From positions 7,815 through 67,166 of the forward strand of contig JAURED010000006.1 in NCBI GenBank assembly GCA_030827595.1: a DNA stretch of 59,352 nucleotides, in the 5' to 3' direction. Numbering within the stretch: position 1 is the first letter of the stretch; each line of letters begins with the position of its first letter. The translations under genes were made by a program, and so were the position numbers. Of this stretch, positions 39,983-47,351 are shown piece by piece. The notes under the pieces are model-generated. The model searched no databases and was not told the DNA's origin. It saw only the letters and a list, made by a program, of their open reading frames with translations. Source of the stretch: Burkholderiales bacterium. GTDB lineage: Bacteria > Pseudomonadota > Gammaproteobacteria > Burkholderiales > Methylophilaceae.

Positions 39983-40320
39983 TTAGATTCCTTATACTTT
40001 TTTTTATATTCCACATCTCCTTTGCCAATGAGAGAATATATTCGTGCCTTGGAATGAGTCATTTTGAGTTGGCTGGAGCCAGTGGTGTCAAAGAAGAAAA
40101 GCAAAATCGAGAGTATAGATTTGAAAATTTAACATTAAAAGATTTAAATGATATTCCTTGTGAAGATATTGACGAACATTTAATCTGCAAGTCTACCCTT
40201 TTAAATATCAGATCCGTAGATTTTAATCTTCAAACTTTAACCATAGAAGATTCCATCTCAGGTAATAAAGGCTTTGGTCACTATATTGAAAATTTTACGG
40301 GTACATGTCAGATCAAATAA
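39979..40320 (+). CDS. Small secreted protein of unknown function
   Basis: With the ATG at 39979, which overlaps the previous stop as ATGA, the protein has 113 residues. It has a clear signal peptide (about 1-16, ending ISFA before NERIYSC). An in-frame ATG at 39958 would put seven extra residues before the signal. The mature part has four cysteines and no recognised domain. Confidence 0.72.
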   Translation: MIRFLILFFIFHISFANERIYSCLGMSHFELAGASGVKEEKQNREYRFENLTLKDLNDIPCEDIDEHLICKSTLLNIRSVDFNLQTLTIEDSISGNKGFGHYIENFTGTCQIK

Positions 40321-40568
40321 AAATAAATAAATTATCAGAGTCCAAGTTTTTAGTGACGGTCACAGCGGAACATATAACCACACATGAAGTTACCCTTGAT
40401 GAAGACTTTCTTAATAAAGTAAATATAAAAAAATTTTCTAAAAAACAAATTATTCATAAATCATTTCTCTTTTTACTCTCAAAAGAACCTAATACCTCTA
40501 TTTTAAAAAAATTTAATATTGAAGTAATATCATCCTATTTTCCAGACTTTTATAGTTGCTTTTATTAA
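40305..40568 (+). CDS. Small conserved-looking protein of unknown function
   Basis: An 87-residue cytoplasmic protein, overlapping the previous gene by 16 bases. The C-terminal stretch FLLSKEPNTSILKKFNIEVISSYFPDF resembles a short uncharacterised bacterial family I recall ending in a similar LLxREPxxSILxxF...YFP pattern. That match is from memory and not certain. No catalytic motif is visible. Confidence 0.7.
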   Translation: MSDQIKINKLSESKFLVTVTAEHITTHEVTLDEDFLNKVNIKKFSKKQIIHKSFLFLLSKEPNTSILKKFNIEVISSYFPDFYSCFY

Positions 40569-40623
40569 CCTAAACTAAAATTATTTGTAATGGTCTTCAC
40601 ATATTATTTCTGCACATGAAACT

Positions 40624-41058
40624 ATGCATAAAATTTTATTTATTTTTTTATTGACTATCGTATATTCTATTTACTCACAAGATCTAGAAAACGGAACTTA
40701 TCATGAGTACTTTGATAACAAAAATCCAAAATATGAAATTTCTTATTTGAACGGAAAAAAAAATGGAAAAGAAAAATTTTGGTATGAAAGTGGACAATTG
40801 AAAATACAGAGTGAGTTCAAAAATGGTAAAGAACATGGGCTCTGGCAGCAATGGTATGAAAATGGTCAAATTAAGCTTCAAGTCCAGTATCAGGAGGGTA
40901 AAGAACATGGGCTCTGGCAGCAATGGTATGAAAATGGTCAGCAAAAATCAAAAAGTGAATGGGTATCTGGAGAAAAAAATGGTCTTGAATGGACATGGGA
41001 TAGAGATGGAAATTTACTTTCAAAAGATCACTACCAAAATGGAAAAATTGTTCAATAA
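40624..41058 (+). CDS. Secreted MORN/YwqK-type repeat protein
   Basis: A signal peptide (about 1-18) is followed by about five MORN-like repeats of roughly 24 residues (YENGQ, GKEHGLWQQWYENG, GEKNGLEWTWDRDGN). Repeats of this type form beta-hairpin strips and occur in YwqK antitoxin-like and envelope proteins. With a signal peptide and no toxin next to it, I would not call it an antitoxin. Two internal repeats are identical at the DNA level. Confidence 0.8.
   Translation: MHKILFIFLLTIVYSIYSQDLENGTYHEYFDNKNPKYEISYLNGKKNGKEKFWYESGQLKIQSEFKNGKEHGLWQQWYENGQIKLQVQYQEGKEHGLWQQWYENGQQKSKSEWVSGEKNGLEWTWDRDGNLLSKDHYQNGKIVQ
40825..40940 (+). repeat. Exact 44-bp duplicated unit, 72-bp period, in MORN gene
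   Basis: Bases 40825-40868 and 40897-40940 are identical over 44 bases, offset by 72 (24 codons). This indicates a recent in-frame duplication or gene conversion of one MORN repeat. Confidence 0.9.
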
Positions 41059-41086
41059 CTTGAAAAAATAATATATATCTCCATAT
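41059..41086 (+). promoter_or_regulatory. Sigma-32 (heat-shock) promoter of hsp20
   Basis: A perfect -35 CTTGAAA (41059-41065), a 13-base spacer, and CTCCATAT (41079-41086) differ from the sigma-32 consensus CTTGAAA-N11/16-CCCCATNT at one defined position. It lies about 75 bases before the hsp20 start, giving a predicted RNA start near 41093. Confidence 0.8.
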
Positions 41087-41101
41087 TAAAACTATAGGAA
41101 T

Positions 41102-41165
41102 GGTTATGCCTAATGGGTAACCTCCCTATATATAAATATTTTGCTTATTTAAGGAGATAAATATG
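41102..41165 (+). promoter_or_regulatory. Candidate ROSE-like RNA thermometer in hsp20 leader
   Basis: A first hairpin pairs GGTTA (41102-41106) with TAACC (41118-41122). The second has TTGCT (41141-41145), a six-base loop, then AGGA (41152-41155) of the ribosome site. This is the UYGCU/AGGA pairing with bulged G typical of ROSE elements. It extends by four pairs (41137-41140 with 41156-41159) and, after a 2x2 loop, four weak pairs that include the start codon. Confidence 0.55.
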
Positions 41166-41642
41166 AAAATTTCATTTGGAAATCTATATCCAAGTACCCT
41201 TGGATTTGAAACAGTTTTAAGAGATATTGAGGCGCTCATGGATAATTCCATTGAATCTATCAATGACAAGTTTCCACCTCATAACATTATTAAAATCAAT
41301 GACACATCGTATGCAGTAGAACTTGCTGTTGCAGGGTTTAAACAAACTGAAATCGATATTACTGTAAAAGATGGGTTACTCGTCATCAAAGGGGATAAGA
41401 GCAATTCTCACTCAGAAATACAATATTTACATAAAGGAATTTCTAATCGATCCTTTACAAAATCTATTCGCCTTGCAGACACGATCGAGGTTCAAGGAGC
41501 AACATTGAATGATGGAATATTGTCTATTAATCTTGAGAATATAATTCCTGAGTCAAAAAAACCAAAAAGAATTGAAATTAAAGAACTTAAGAATTTTGAT
41601 GTACCAAAGATTGAGAAATCAATTGAAACTGTAAACACATAA
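41163..41642 (+). CDS. Small heat-shock protein, Hsp20/alpha-crystallin family
   Basis: An ATP-independent holdase like IbpA. The 159 residues contain an alpha-crystallin domain (about 40-135), with YAVELAVAGFKQTEIDITVKDG and the beta-strand LNDGILSINLE. The C-terminal I-x-I-like motif is IEI in KRIEIKE. A GGAG ribosome site is 6 bases upstream. Heat control is expected at two levels from the leader elements described separately. Confidence 0.93.
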   Translation: MKISFGNLYPSTLGFETVLRDIEALMDNSIESINDKFPPHNIIKINDTSYAVELAVAGFKQTEIDITVKDGLLVIKGDKSNSHSEIQYLHKGISNRSFTKSIRLADTIEVQGATLNDGILSINLENIIPESKKPKRIEIKELKNFDVPKIEKSIETVNT

Positions 41643-41672
41643 AAAAAGGAGTAATTACTACTCCTTTTTTTT
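41641..41672. terminator. Bidirectional terminator after hsp20
   Basis: GGAGTA (41648-41653) pairs with TACTCC (41659-41664), flanked by seven A on the left and eight T on the right. It can stop hsp20 and also the convergent small gene whose stop codon lies within the stem. Confidence 0.85.
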
Positions 41673-41945
41673 AAAATTTTCTATCACAAGACAGCCAGCT
41701 GATTCCATACAAGGCCAATCAGAATCTGGGCCACACACATTTCCTGTAATTCTTGAGTTTGTTATTTCATAAAATTGAACATCAGAATTAAAATTGGAAC
41801 TCACAGAAACAGTCCTTGGTAAAATATCAACCAAGTCATCAGCATATGCTAGGCCAGAAAAGGATAAATGTATATAAATTAATCCGAACCAGACAGATCT
41901 GAGATTGAATATACTCCAGTTGGACGATCTTTTTCGGTTTTCCAT
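41658..41945 (-). CDS. Putative small secreted protein, start uncertain
   Basis: A 95-residue ORF whose hydrophobic segment (about 18-35, ending GLAYA before DDLV) looks like a signal peptide. A mature part of about 60 residues with three cysteines follows. The only ATG puts 17 polar residues ahead of the hydrophobic part and overlaps the upstream gene by 67 bases. An internal non-ATG start is possible. No family recognised. Confidence 0.55.
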   Translation of the reverse strand: MENRKRSSNWSIFNLRSVWFGLIYIHLSFSGLAYADDLVDILPRTVSVSSNFNSDVQFYEITNSRITGNVCGPDSDWPCMESAGCLVIENFKKKE

Positions 41946-42367
41946 GTTTTTCTTTTAACAATTCGACATCGATCTCGGTTAATATCAGATGCTCCAAATT
42001 TTAATTTTGCATTTGGAATAACTCGATAAATGTGACGCTCTAATCCATCGATGGTCTCAGGAGCATCATCGTGGGCACAAAAAATTAAAACTCTCTGTTG
42101 CCTATTATCTGTCTGTCTAATAATTACCAAATCATCTCTTTTGAGCTCTTTAAAATATTTTTTTAACTTTTCAAGCTCCTCTTTAGAAATAGGTTCTGTT
42201 TTAAGCAAACTCACTCTTTTCATCAAAGAAATGGCATTGGCATTAAGTTTATCTTTACTTAATAACTGAGGAATAAATCTTATAACCCACTGATCACTTT
42301 GCTTTGATTTTTTTAGTTCAGCAACTATTTCATCAACCGGGTATTTTGAAAGTATTGGAGGTCTCAT
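41879..42367 (-). CDS. Cytoplasmic protein of unknown function
   Basis: The 162 residues are charged and soluble. The N-terminal half is helical and Lys-rich. The C-terminal half has strand-like VLIFCAHDDAPETIDGLERHIYRVIPNAKLKFG. No signal peptide, membrane segment or recognised domain. It starts in an ATGA overlap with the upstream membrane-protein gene. Confidence 0.72.
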   Translation of the reverse strand: MRPPILSKYPVDEIVAELKKSKQSDQWVIRFIPQLLSKDKLNANAISLMKRVSLLKTEPISKEELEKLKKYFKELKRDDLVIIRQTDNRQQRVLIFCAHDDAPETIDGLERHIYRVIPNAKLKFGASDINRDRCRIVKRKTWKTEKDRPTGVYSISDLSGSD

Positions 42368-42639
42368 ATACCTATAATTATATTCAAAAATACACCTAGA
42401 TAGTAAACAATCGATAGAGTAATAAAGGATGCCAACAAAAATAAATATTTTTTAATTATGAATTCAGATTTATCATGAGCATTGTTTATTATTCGGTATA
42501 AATAAAATCCTAATAGAAAAGAGGGGATAAGACCAATAATCCATACCCATGGTACTCGCCTAAATCCAAAGAATAGACAAATCATTAAGGTAATTAATAG
42601 GATTATTCCGCCTAATCTTGACCAAAAATTATGTTTCAT
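42364..42639 (-). CDS. Small membrane protein, three predicted TM segments
   Basis: A 91-residue hydrophobic protein with segments near 9-25, 29-48 and 66-88. The second loop has positive residues (NNAHDKSEF). Unknown family. It is first of a leftward three-gene set (with 41879-42367 and 41658-41945) and divergent from 42652-42936, with start regions almost touching. Confidence 0.7.
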   Translation of the reverse strand: MKHNFWSRLGGIILLITLMICLFFGFRRVPWVWIIGLIPSFLLGFYLYRIINNAHDKSEFIIKKYLFLLASFITLSIVYYLGVFLNIIIGI

Positions 42640-42651
42640 GACGTTATAATA

Positions 42652-42936
42652 ATGGATATGCCTAAAGAAATAAATTATTCTCGATTTGATACCGTTATTT
42701 TAGGATCAACTTTTCTTACATCGATTGTCACATTTTTAATATATATTGGTTTTAGTGTTTATAAATATTTAAAAGCAGGTCTCTGGATAAAATCACTGAC
42801 TACTTGTCAGGTCTTTAATATATTTTGTTCTGAAAATTATTTAATAAAATTAATTGGTAACCTCGAAGCCCTTTTATTTGTATCTCTAGTATTTGGTCTT
42901 TACTTTGCAATTCACTTATTACTAACAAAAAAATGA
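42652..42936 (+). CDS. Small membrane protein, two predicted TM segments
   Basis: With the ATG at 42652 it encodes 94 residues: two hydrophobic segments (about 18-40 and 70-90) with a Cys-containing loop between (TTCQVFNIFC). The in-frame ATG at 42631 would overlap the divergent gene start and is less likely. Unknown family. The ATGA overlap with the next gene suggests coupling. Confidence 0.68.
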   Translation: MDMPKEINYSRFDTVILGSTFLTSIVTFLIYIGFSVYKYLKAGLWIKSLTTCQVFNIFCSENYLIKLIGNLEALLFVSLVFGLYFAIHLLLTKK

Positions 42937-43397
42937 AATTTACCTATTTAATTATTTCTTTATTTTTTTTTGAAAATCTACATGCCCTCACTTGTAATGG
43001 AAATATTTCCCAGCAATATGAAATTAATCATAAAATCCATGATCAACTAGATCTTGAGGATATAAACATTATTGTAAGTTTTAATAATGATTTCAGTGAG
43101 ATTAATTTTGACTCTTCTAACCAATTAAGAATAAATAATGAAAATATTTTTAAGTGTGTAAAAAACAATACAGCTATTGAATGCTCAAAAAATAAAAAGT
43201 ACCGATCAGTAAAAAATGATATTGATCCTCAAACTGGATTTAAACATGAATTAACAGCTGAAAGTGAATATTCAATGATGATTACATTTGCTAAAAATAA
43301 ATATTTAACATTTAACCATCTCATCAATTCTGATGTAACCGATCCCCAAATTATTCATTCAAAGGAAATTGCCAGTGGTAAATTTACTTGTGAGTAA
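42933..43397 (+). CDS. Secreted protein of unknown function
   Basis: The 154 residues begin with a signal peptide (about 1-18, ending ENLHA). The mature part is polar and Asn/Asp-rich, with four cysteines (TCNG, KCVK, ECSK and the penultimate Cys), compatible with two disulfides. No family recognised. It follows the membrane protein by an ATGA overlap. Confidence 0.72.
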   Translation: MKFTYLIISLFFFENLHALTCNGNISQQYEINHKIHDQLDLEDINIIVSFNNDFSEINFDSSNQLRINNENIFKCVKNNTAIECSKNKKYRSVKNDIDPQTGFKHELTAESEYSMMITFAKNKYLTFNHLINSDVTDPQIIHSKEIASGKFTCE

Positions 43398-43399
43398 CC

Positions 43400-43477
43400 A
43401 TGTACTGGATTGATATTTTAGTCTTTGTAGCTCTGTTTTGCCTACTGATCATCATTATCCTTATTGCTAAAAAATAA
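43400..43477 (+). CDS. Putative 25-residue single-TM microprotein
   Basis: ATG at 43400 opens a 25-codon ORF, MYWIDILVFVALFCLLIIII then LIAKK, which is one continuous transmembrane segment with a positive C-terminus. It starts 2 bases after the preceding stop and its own stop abuts the SDR gene end, filling the gap exactly. There is no strong ribosome site, so expression would depend on coupling. Confidence 0.45.
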   Translation: MYWIDILVFVALFCLLIIIILIAKK

Positions 43478-44164
43478 TCATGGGCTTATTTCATTGGAAT
43501 GATAGTCATAAATTTTACCCGAATGATCTATTGTTAGATTTTCAATGACCTCTATTAAATAATCAGCAGACTGACTTGGACTAAAAATTTCGTGCTGAAC
43601 TGATCCAATAAATGGACTCGATAACCTGCTTGCCACCGTTCCAGGGTGAAGACCACAAACAATGATATTTTTATATTTACGCTTAAGCTCAATGGCTAAA
43701 TTTTTTATCATCATATTCAGGGCTGTTTTACTCATCCGATAAGCATACCAACCTCCTAATTGATTATCAGAAATACTGCCGACCTTAGCTGATAAGAAGA
43801 TTATCTTCGTATCCTCTTTAAAGGACTGGCTTAGCTCTTTGATCAAGAGAGCAGGAATAATACAATTAATCCGGTAAGAATAAGCGAACGCTTCAGCATT
43901 AAAATCACGAATGCTTTTTTCAGGTTTATAGGTCTCATTATACAAATGCCCGGTTGCAAATATAACCAAGTCAAATTTTTTATCTGTAGGTAAATCTGGA
44001 AGTATTTCAGAATTAAAATCATAAATAATTTCAACTACCGCTGAATTATCCTTTAGTCTCGATCTGGAAATAGCTGTAATATTATTACTTTTTAGGTTTT
44101 GATATTTGTTCAACAAAGCAGAACCAATTGAACCTGAAGCACCTATAATTAATATATTATTCAT
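43478..44164 (-). CDS. Short-chain dehydrogenase/reductase
   Basis: A 228-residue SDR with the cofactor motif GASGSIGSAL, a downstream ATGHLYN in place of NNAG, and the catalytic YAYRMSK (Tyr/Lys), with Ser in FLSAKVGS. Similar short SDRs are found near photolyase or DUF2256 genes in other marine bacteria, as far as I recall. Substrate unknown. Confidence 0.85.
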   Translation of the reverse strand: MNNILIIGASGSIGSALLNKYQNLKSNNITAISRSRLKDNSAVVEIIYDFNSEILPDLPTDKKFDLVIFATGHLYNETYKPEKSIRDFNAEAFAYSYRINCIIPALLIKELSQSFKEDTKIIFLSAKVGSISDNQLGGWYAYRMSKTALNMMIKNLAIELKRKYKNIIVCGLHPGTVASRLSSPFIGSVQHEIFSPSQSADYLIEVIENLTIDHSGKIYDYHSNEISP

Positions 44165-44202
44165 TTATTGAATCTTTCATAATCTTTTGAATCTTAAAAA
44201 AT

Positions 44203-44535
44203 ATGTTATATCTTGTTAAGACATTTATTGCTGTTGCAATTATTTTAATTGCAACTGAACTAAGTAAAAAAAGCACTACCCTGGCAGCAATGTTACTAGC
44301 TATGCCCATTGTTCTCTTTGTATCATTTGCTTTTATCTATCAACAAAAAAAAGACAGTGCACAAATTGCTGCATTAACATTTGAAACCGTAATATATATA
44401 TTGCCTGTTTTACCCTTTTTATTTCTTTTGTCTTTACTTCTAAAAAATGGTTTTAATTTTTATTTATCACTTTTTTTAGTCTCAATTGGCATATGTATAG
44501 TTACTTACCTTTTAAATCTCTACTTATCAAACTAA
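44203..44535 (+). CDS. DUF3147-like membrane protein
   Basis: The 110 residues are almost entirely hydrophobic, with four predicted segments. The N-terminal LVKTFIAVAIILIATELSKK followed by AMPIVLFVSFAFIY resembles the DUF3147 pattern as I remember it. Function unknown. Its last 9 bases overlap the blh stop region tail-to-tail. Confidence 0.7.
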   Translation: MLYLVKTFIAVAIILIATELSKKSTTLAAMLLAMPIVLFVSFAFIYQQKKDSAQIAALTFETVIYILPVLPFLFLLSLLLKNGFNFYLSLFLVSIGICIVTYLLNLYLSN

Positions 44536-45387
44536 TACTTTTTTCATTATATTTTTTAACATCATATGAGCAATGGTGAGTGCAAATAGAGTTGGAAAAA
44601 TTAACAAGATTATCGAGATGTTTGTAAAAAAGGCGAGGTAACCCCATACCAGTAAGACCGGTGCGGTAAATAGAAGCATCCATAGTATGTCTAATTTTAT
44701 GTTTATTGAATAATTAATGATTGCTTTCATTCCATGAAAAAAACAAAAATAATAGGCAAACCAAACCAGGGGATGAAGCAGATATCCAGCAACCATCATA
44801 ATGCTAAGTGAGACTCCTAAAAGAAATAATTTTTTTTGAAATAAGATCTTCGACCAAAATAATATTGCAAACAAAAATATTATTACTATAAGAGAATATA
44901 TCAATGAATTGATTTGTAAGCCTGCTAATTGTAAAAAAATATTATTTACTTCCTCAATTTTAAAAACCACCGGAATAAGTGTCACTATGATTCCCCAGTA
45001 GATATTTTCAAATTTCGTTGTCTTATATCCTTGCATATCGCTTTCTCCAAAATGAACCAGGGACATAAGAAGTAATATGATTAGAGATATAAATGGGCTT
45101 ACAAACCACAATACAAGACCAAACATTACTATGCCAATATAAATACAATAAATTTTTAGTTTTGATACACGATTATTGGTTGAATCCCAAATAATTTTTC
45201 CATCTAATGCCCCATGCCCCATCCCAAGGGTTGCAATCATTACAAAAGACCAAAAAATTGGTGAGGGTAAATTGAAAGCCATTAAATAATCTGACTCTAT
45301 ATTTCCTGAGTAACTAAAAATTATTACCAGACTTAAAAATAAGAACAAAATCTGGTGATATGTTATTTTTTTATTTAAATAATGCAT
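44527..45387 (-). CDS. blh: Brp/Blh beta-carotene 15,15'-dioxygenase
   Basis: Blh cleaves beta-carotene into two retinal molecules, the rhodopsin chromophore. The 286-residue polytopic membrane protein keeps the iron-ligand type histidines in MGHGALDG, LVHFGESD and FFHGMKAI, plus a C-terminal His in ALTIAHMM. It is the last gene of the rhodopsin-crt cluster and overlaps crtY by 17 bases. Confidence 0.92.
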   Translation of the reverse strand: MHYLNKKITYHQILFLFLSLVIIFSYSGNIESDYLMAFNLPSPIFWSFVMIATLGMGHGALDGKIIWDSTNNRVSKLKIYCIYIGIVMFGLVLWFVSPFISLIILLLMSLVHFGESDMQGYKTTKFENIYWGIIVTLIPVVFKIEEVNNIFLQLAGLQINSLIYSLIVIIFLFAILFWSKILFQKKLFLLGVSLSIMMVAGYLLHPLVWFAYYFCFFHGMKAIINYSINIKLDILWMLLFTAPVLLVWGYLAFFTNISIILLIFPTLFALTIAHMMLKNIMKKVLV

Positions 45388-46483
45388 AAATCATTATTTT
45401 TTTTGGAGTATTTTTAATTAGATGTATTAGATCTTTATATGTAGGAATATCTGCTAGAAATCGGATTATAGATTGAATATATTTAGCTTTAAACAATTTC
45501 ATAAATATTTTTGGAGCAAACTCAGGATAAAAATAACAAGCTTTTAAAAACACCTTATCTAAGAAGTGAGTGACTATTTTCTCTTTAAACACTATTTGAT
45601 TTAGATTCTTATTTTTAGATTCTTTTGCCCATGTAGCTGCGCGCAGAAATAAATAACCCGATGATGGACGAGCAAATCCTCCGCTTATCCCTGTAGGGAT
45701 AATTCTGTTTGTTCTTTTGAATGATTGTGATATTGACATTGGGATAATGCCTTTTTCAACAGATAATGATTTAAATGTTTTATATTGTGTTAAAGATATC
45801 TGATGTAATTTTTGTAAATTATCAAAATTTTTCAATCTTCCAAAAGCTGTTGTTTCAATAAGTAATGAATTTTTATTAAATGGAATTACATAATTAAAAG
45901 CTATTTCTTTATCTGCATGAATAAAATTCATCAGCTGACATTCGTTAATATTGTGATCCTTATCTTTTTTGATTGTAGTTCCTATAAAGTACTGGTAGAG
46001 CATAGGTTTTGATTTATCTATATTTGTCTCATGATGAGGTGAACTATTAAGAACATATTTTGATTTATAAACACCCTTGTTTGTTGATACAGAAACATAA
46101 CTTTTATTTTCTTTTATCTTACTTACTTCACTATAAAGTACTTTTATCCCTCGAGCTTTTATTTGATTTAACAAAACATTAATTATTTTTGAATATTGAT
46201 AGGTATTATATTTATAAGGATTTATTTTTCTTTTAATTTTATAATTTTTTTCTGATACCGAAATTTCATTAAAAGATTTTATTGGAAATATATTATATTC
46301 ATTTTTGAGATCAATCAGGCCTGGACCTTGCCATGTGCTTATGAAGCGTTCATCAATTTTTTTATTCTTTTCTAAAATTAAAATTTTTATATTTTGATGT
46401 GTTTTTGAATACTGACTGATAAAAAGTAAATTCGATAGCCCTCTTCCAATTAAAATTAAATCAAACATTTTATCCATCAACAC
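45371..46483 (-). CDS. crtY: Lycopene beta-cyclase (CrtY type)
   Basis: It cyclises both ends of lycopene to beta-carotene. The dinucleotide fold LILIGRGLSNLL opens the protein. TWQGPG, YQYFIGTTI and GGFARPSSGYLF match CrtY motifs. The length of 370 is normal. Three in-frame Met codons (residues 1, 3, 6) are possible starts. The third (46468) would give the shortest N-terminus and no overlap with crtB. Confidence 0.9.
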   Translation of the reverse strand: MLMDKMFDLILIGRGLSNLLFISQYSKTHQNIKILILEKNKKIDERFISTWQGPGLIDLKNEYNIFPIKSFNEISVSEKNYKIKRKINPYKYNTYQYSKIINVLLNQIKARGIKVLYSEVSKIKENKSYVSVSTNKGVYKSKYVLNSSPHHETNIDKSKPMLYQYFIGTTIKKDKDHNINECQLMNFIHADKEIAFNYVIPFNKNSLLIETTAFGRLKNFDNLQKLHQISLTQYKTFKSLSVEKGIIPMSISQSFKRTNRIIPTGISGGFARPSSGYLFLRAATWAKESKNKNLNQIVFKEKIVTHFLDKVFLKACYFYPEFAPKIFMKLFKAKYIQSIIRFLADIPTYKDLIHLIKNTPKKIMIYALFK

Positions 46484-47351
46484 TTGGCGAATTTTTAATT
46501 GGTAAATGGAGCATATTGTTATGTACGGGATGATAATTAATTTTTTTCTTACTATTAAGATAGTAACTTAATGTTATAAATATTTTTTCAAGATTATTTA
46601 GATAAACCCTTCCCGCCATATAGCTTTTTTCTTGTTTTAATATTTTTATACCAATAGCCTGATATAGTTTTGATGCCAGGCCAAAACATGTTGAAACATT
46701 ATTAGGTAAAAAGCGAATTGCATAATTTGCACTATTAAAATAATTTTCTGCAATTTTTAATATTCTTTTTTTTTCAATATCAATTTTATCAATGACTTGT
46801 TGATTATTAAGAACATCATCAGGATTTACTTTTCCAATTAAGTTTTCTGGAATATAAACTCTTTTATTTTCTGCATCCTCTTTGATATCTCGAATAATAT
46901 TTATCAGTTGCATACCAATACCAAGATCAATTGCAAAATACTTTAAATTTTTATCGTTTATTTCTACTGCATCACATACCATTAAGCCCACAACACCAGC
47001 AACGCGATAACAATATTTTAAAAGCTCATTGATTGATTTTGGTTGTTTAAATTCAATATCACTTTCTTGCCCTAGAATAAATTCTTTTAAATACTCATTC
47101 TGAGGAAATTTTTTTTTATCAATTTTTCTCAAACAATTAAATCTTTTTTTTAATAAAGTCATTGAAAGATTTTTTTTAAGATTTGCTATCTCTTTTTTTG
47201 CATCCAGATTATTATTTTTATCAACCATATCATCAATTTCTCGACACATTTCATAAATAGCATAAATTGGATCTATTAATTTTTTATCCATGAATTTAGA
47301 GGCCCAATAAAATGTTTTTCCATGCATCTGAATAACTTTGTCATTAGCCAT
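46470..47351 (-). CDS. crtB: Phytoene synthase
   Basis: It condenses two GGPP molecules into phytoene. The Asp-rich motifs are REIDDMVD (about residue 37) and DIKEDAENKRVYIP (about 158), both intact. The length of 293 is normal. It overlaps crtI by 8 bases. Confidence 0.94.
   Translation of the reverse strand: MANDKVIQMHGKTFYWASKFMDKKLIDPIYAIYEMCREIDDMVDKNNNLDAKKEIANLKKNLSMTLLKKRFNCLRKIDKKKFPQNEYLKEFILGQESDIEFKQPKSINELLKYCYRVAGVVGLMVCDAVEINDKNLKYFAIDLGIGMQLINIIRDIKEDAENKRVYIPENLIGKVNPDDVLNNQQVIDKIDIEKKRILKIAENYFNSANYAIRFLPNNVSTCFGLASKLYQAIGIKILKQEKSYMAGRVYLNNLEKIFITLSYYLNSKKKINYHPVHNNMLHLPIKNSPSVDG

Noticed and set aside
40624-41058. Toxin-antitoxin antitoxin of YwqK type.
   Set aside because: It has a signal peptide and no toxin-like neighbour, so only a MORN-repeat secreted protein can be supported.
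40684-41071. Other-frame ORFs across the MORN-repeat gene (one on each strand).
   Set aside because: Their repeats simply reflect the DNA repeats of the true gene, which has the signal peptide and MORN pattern.
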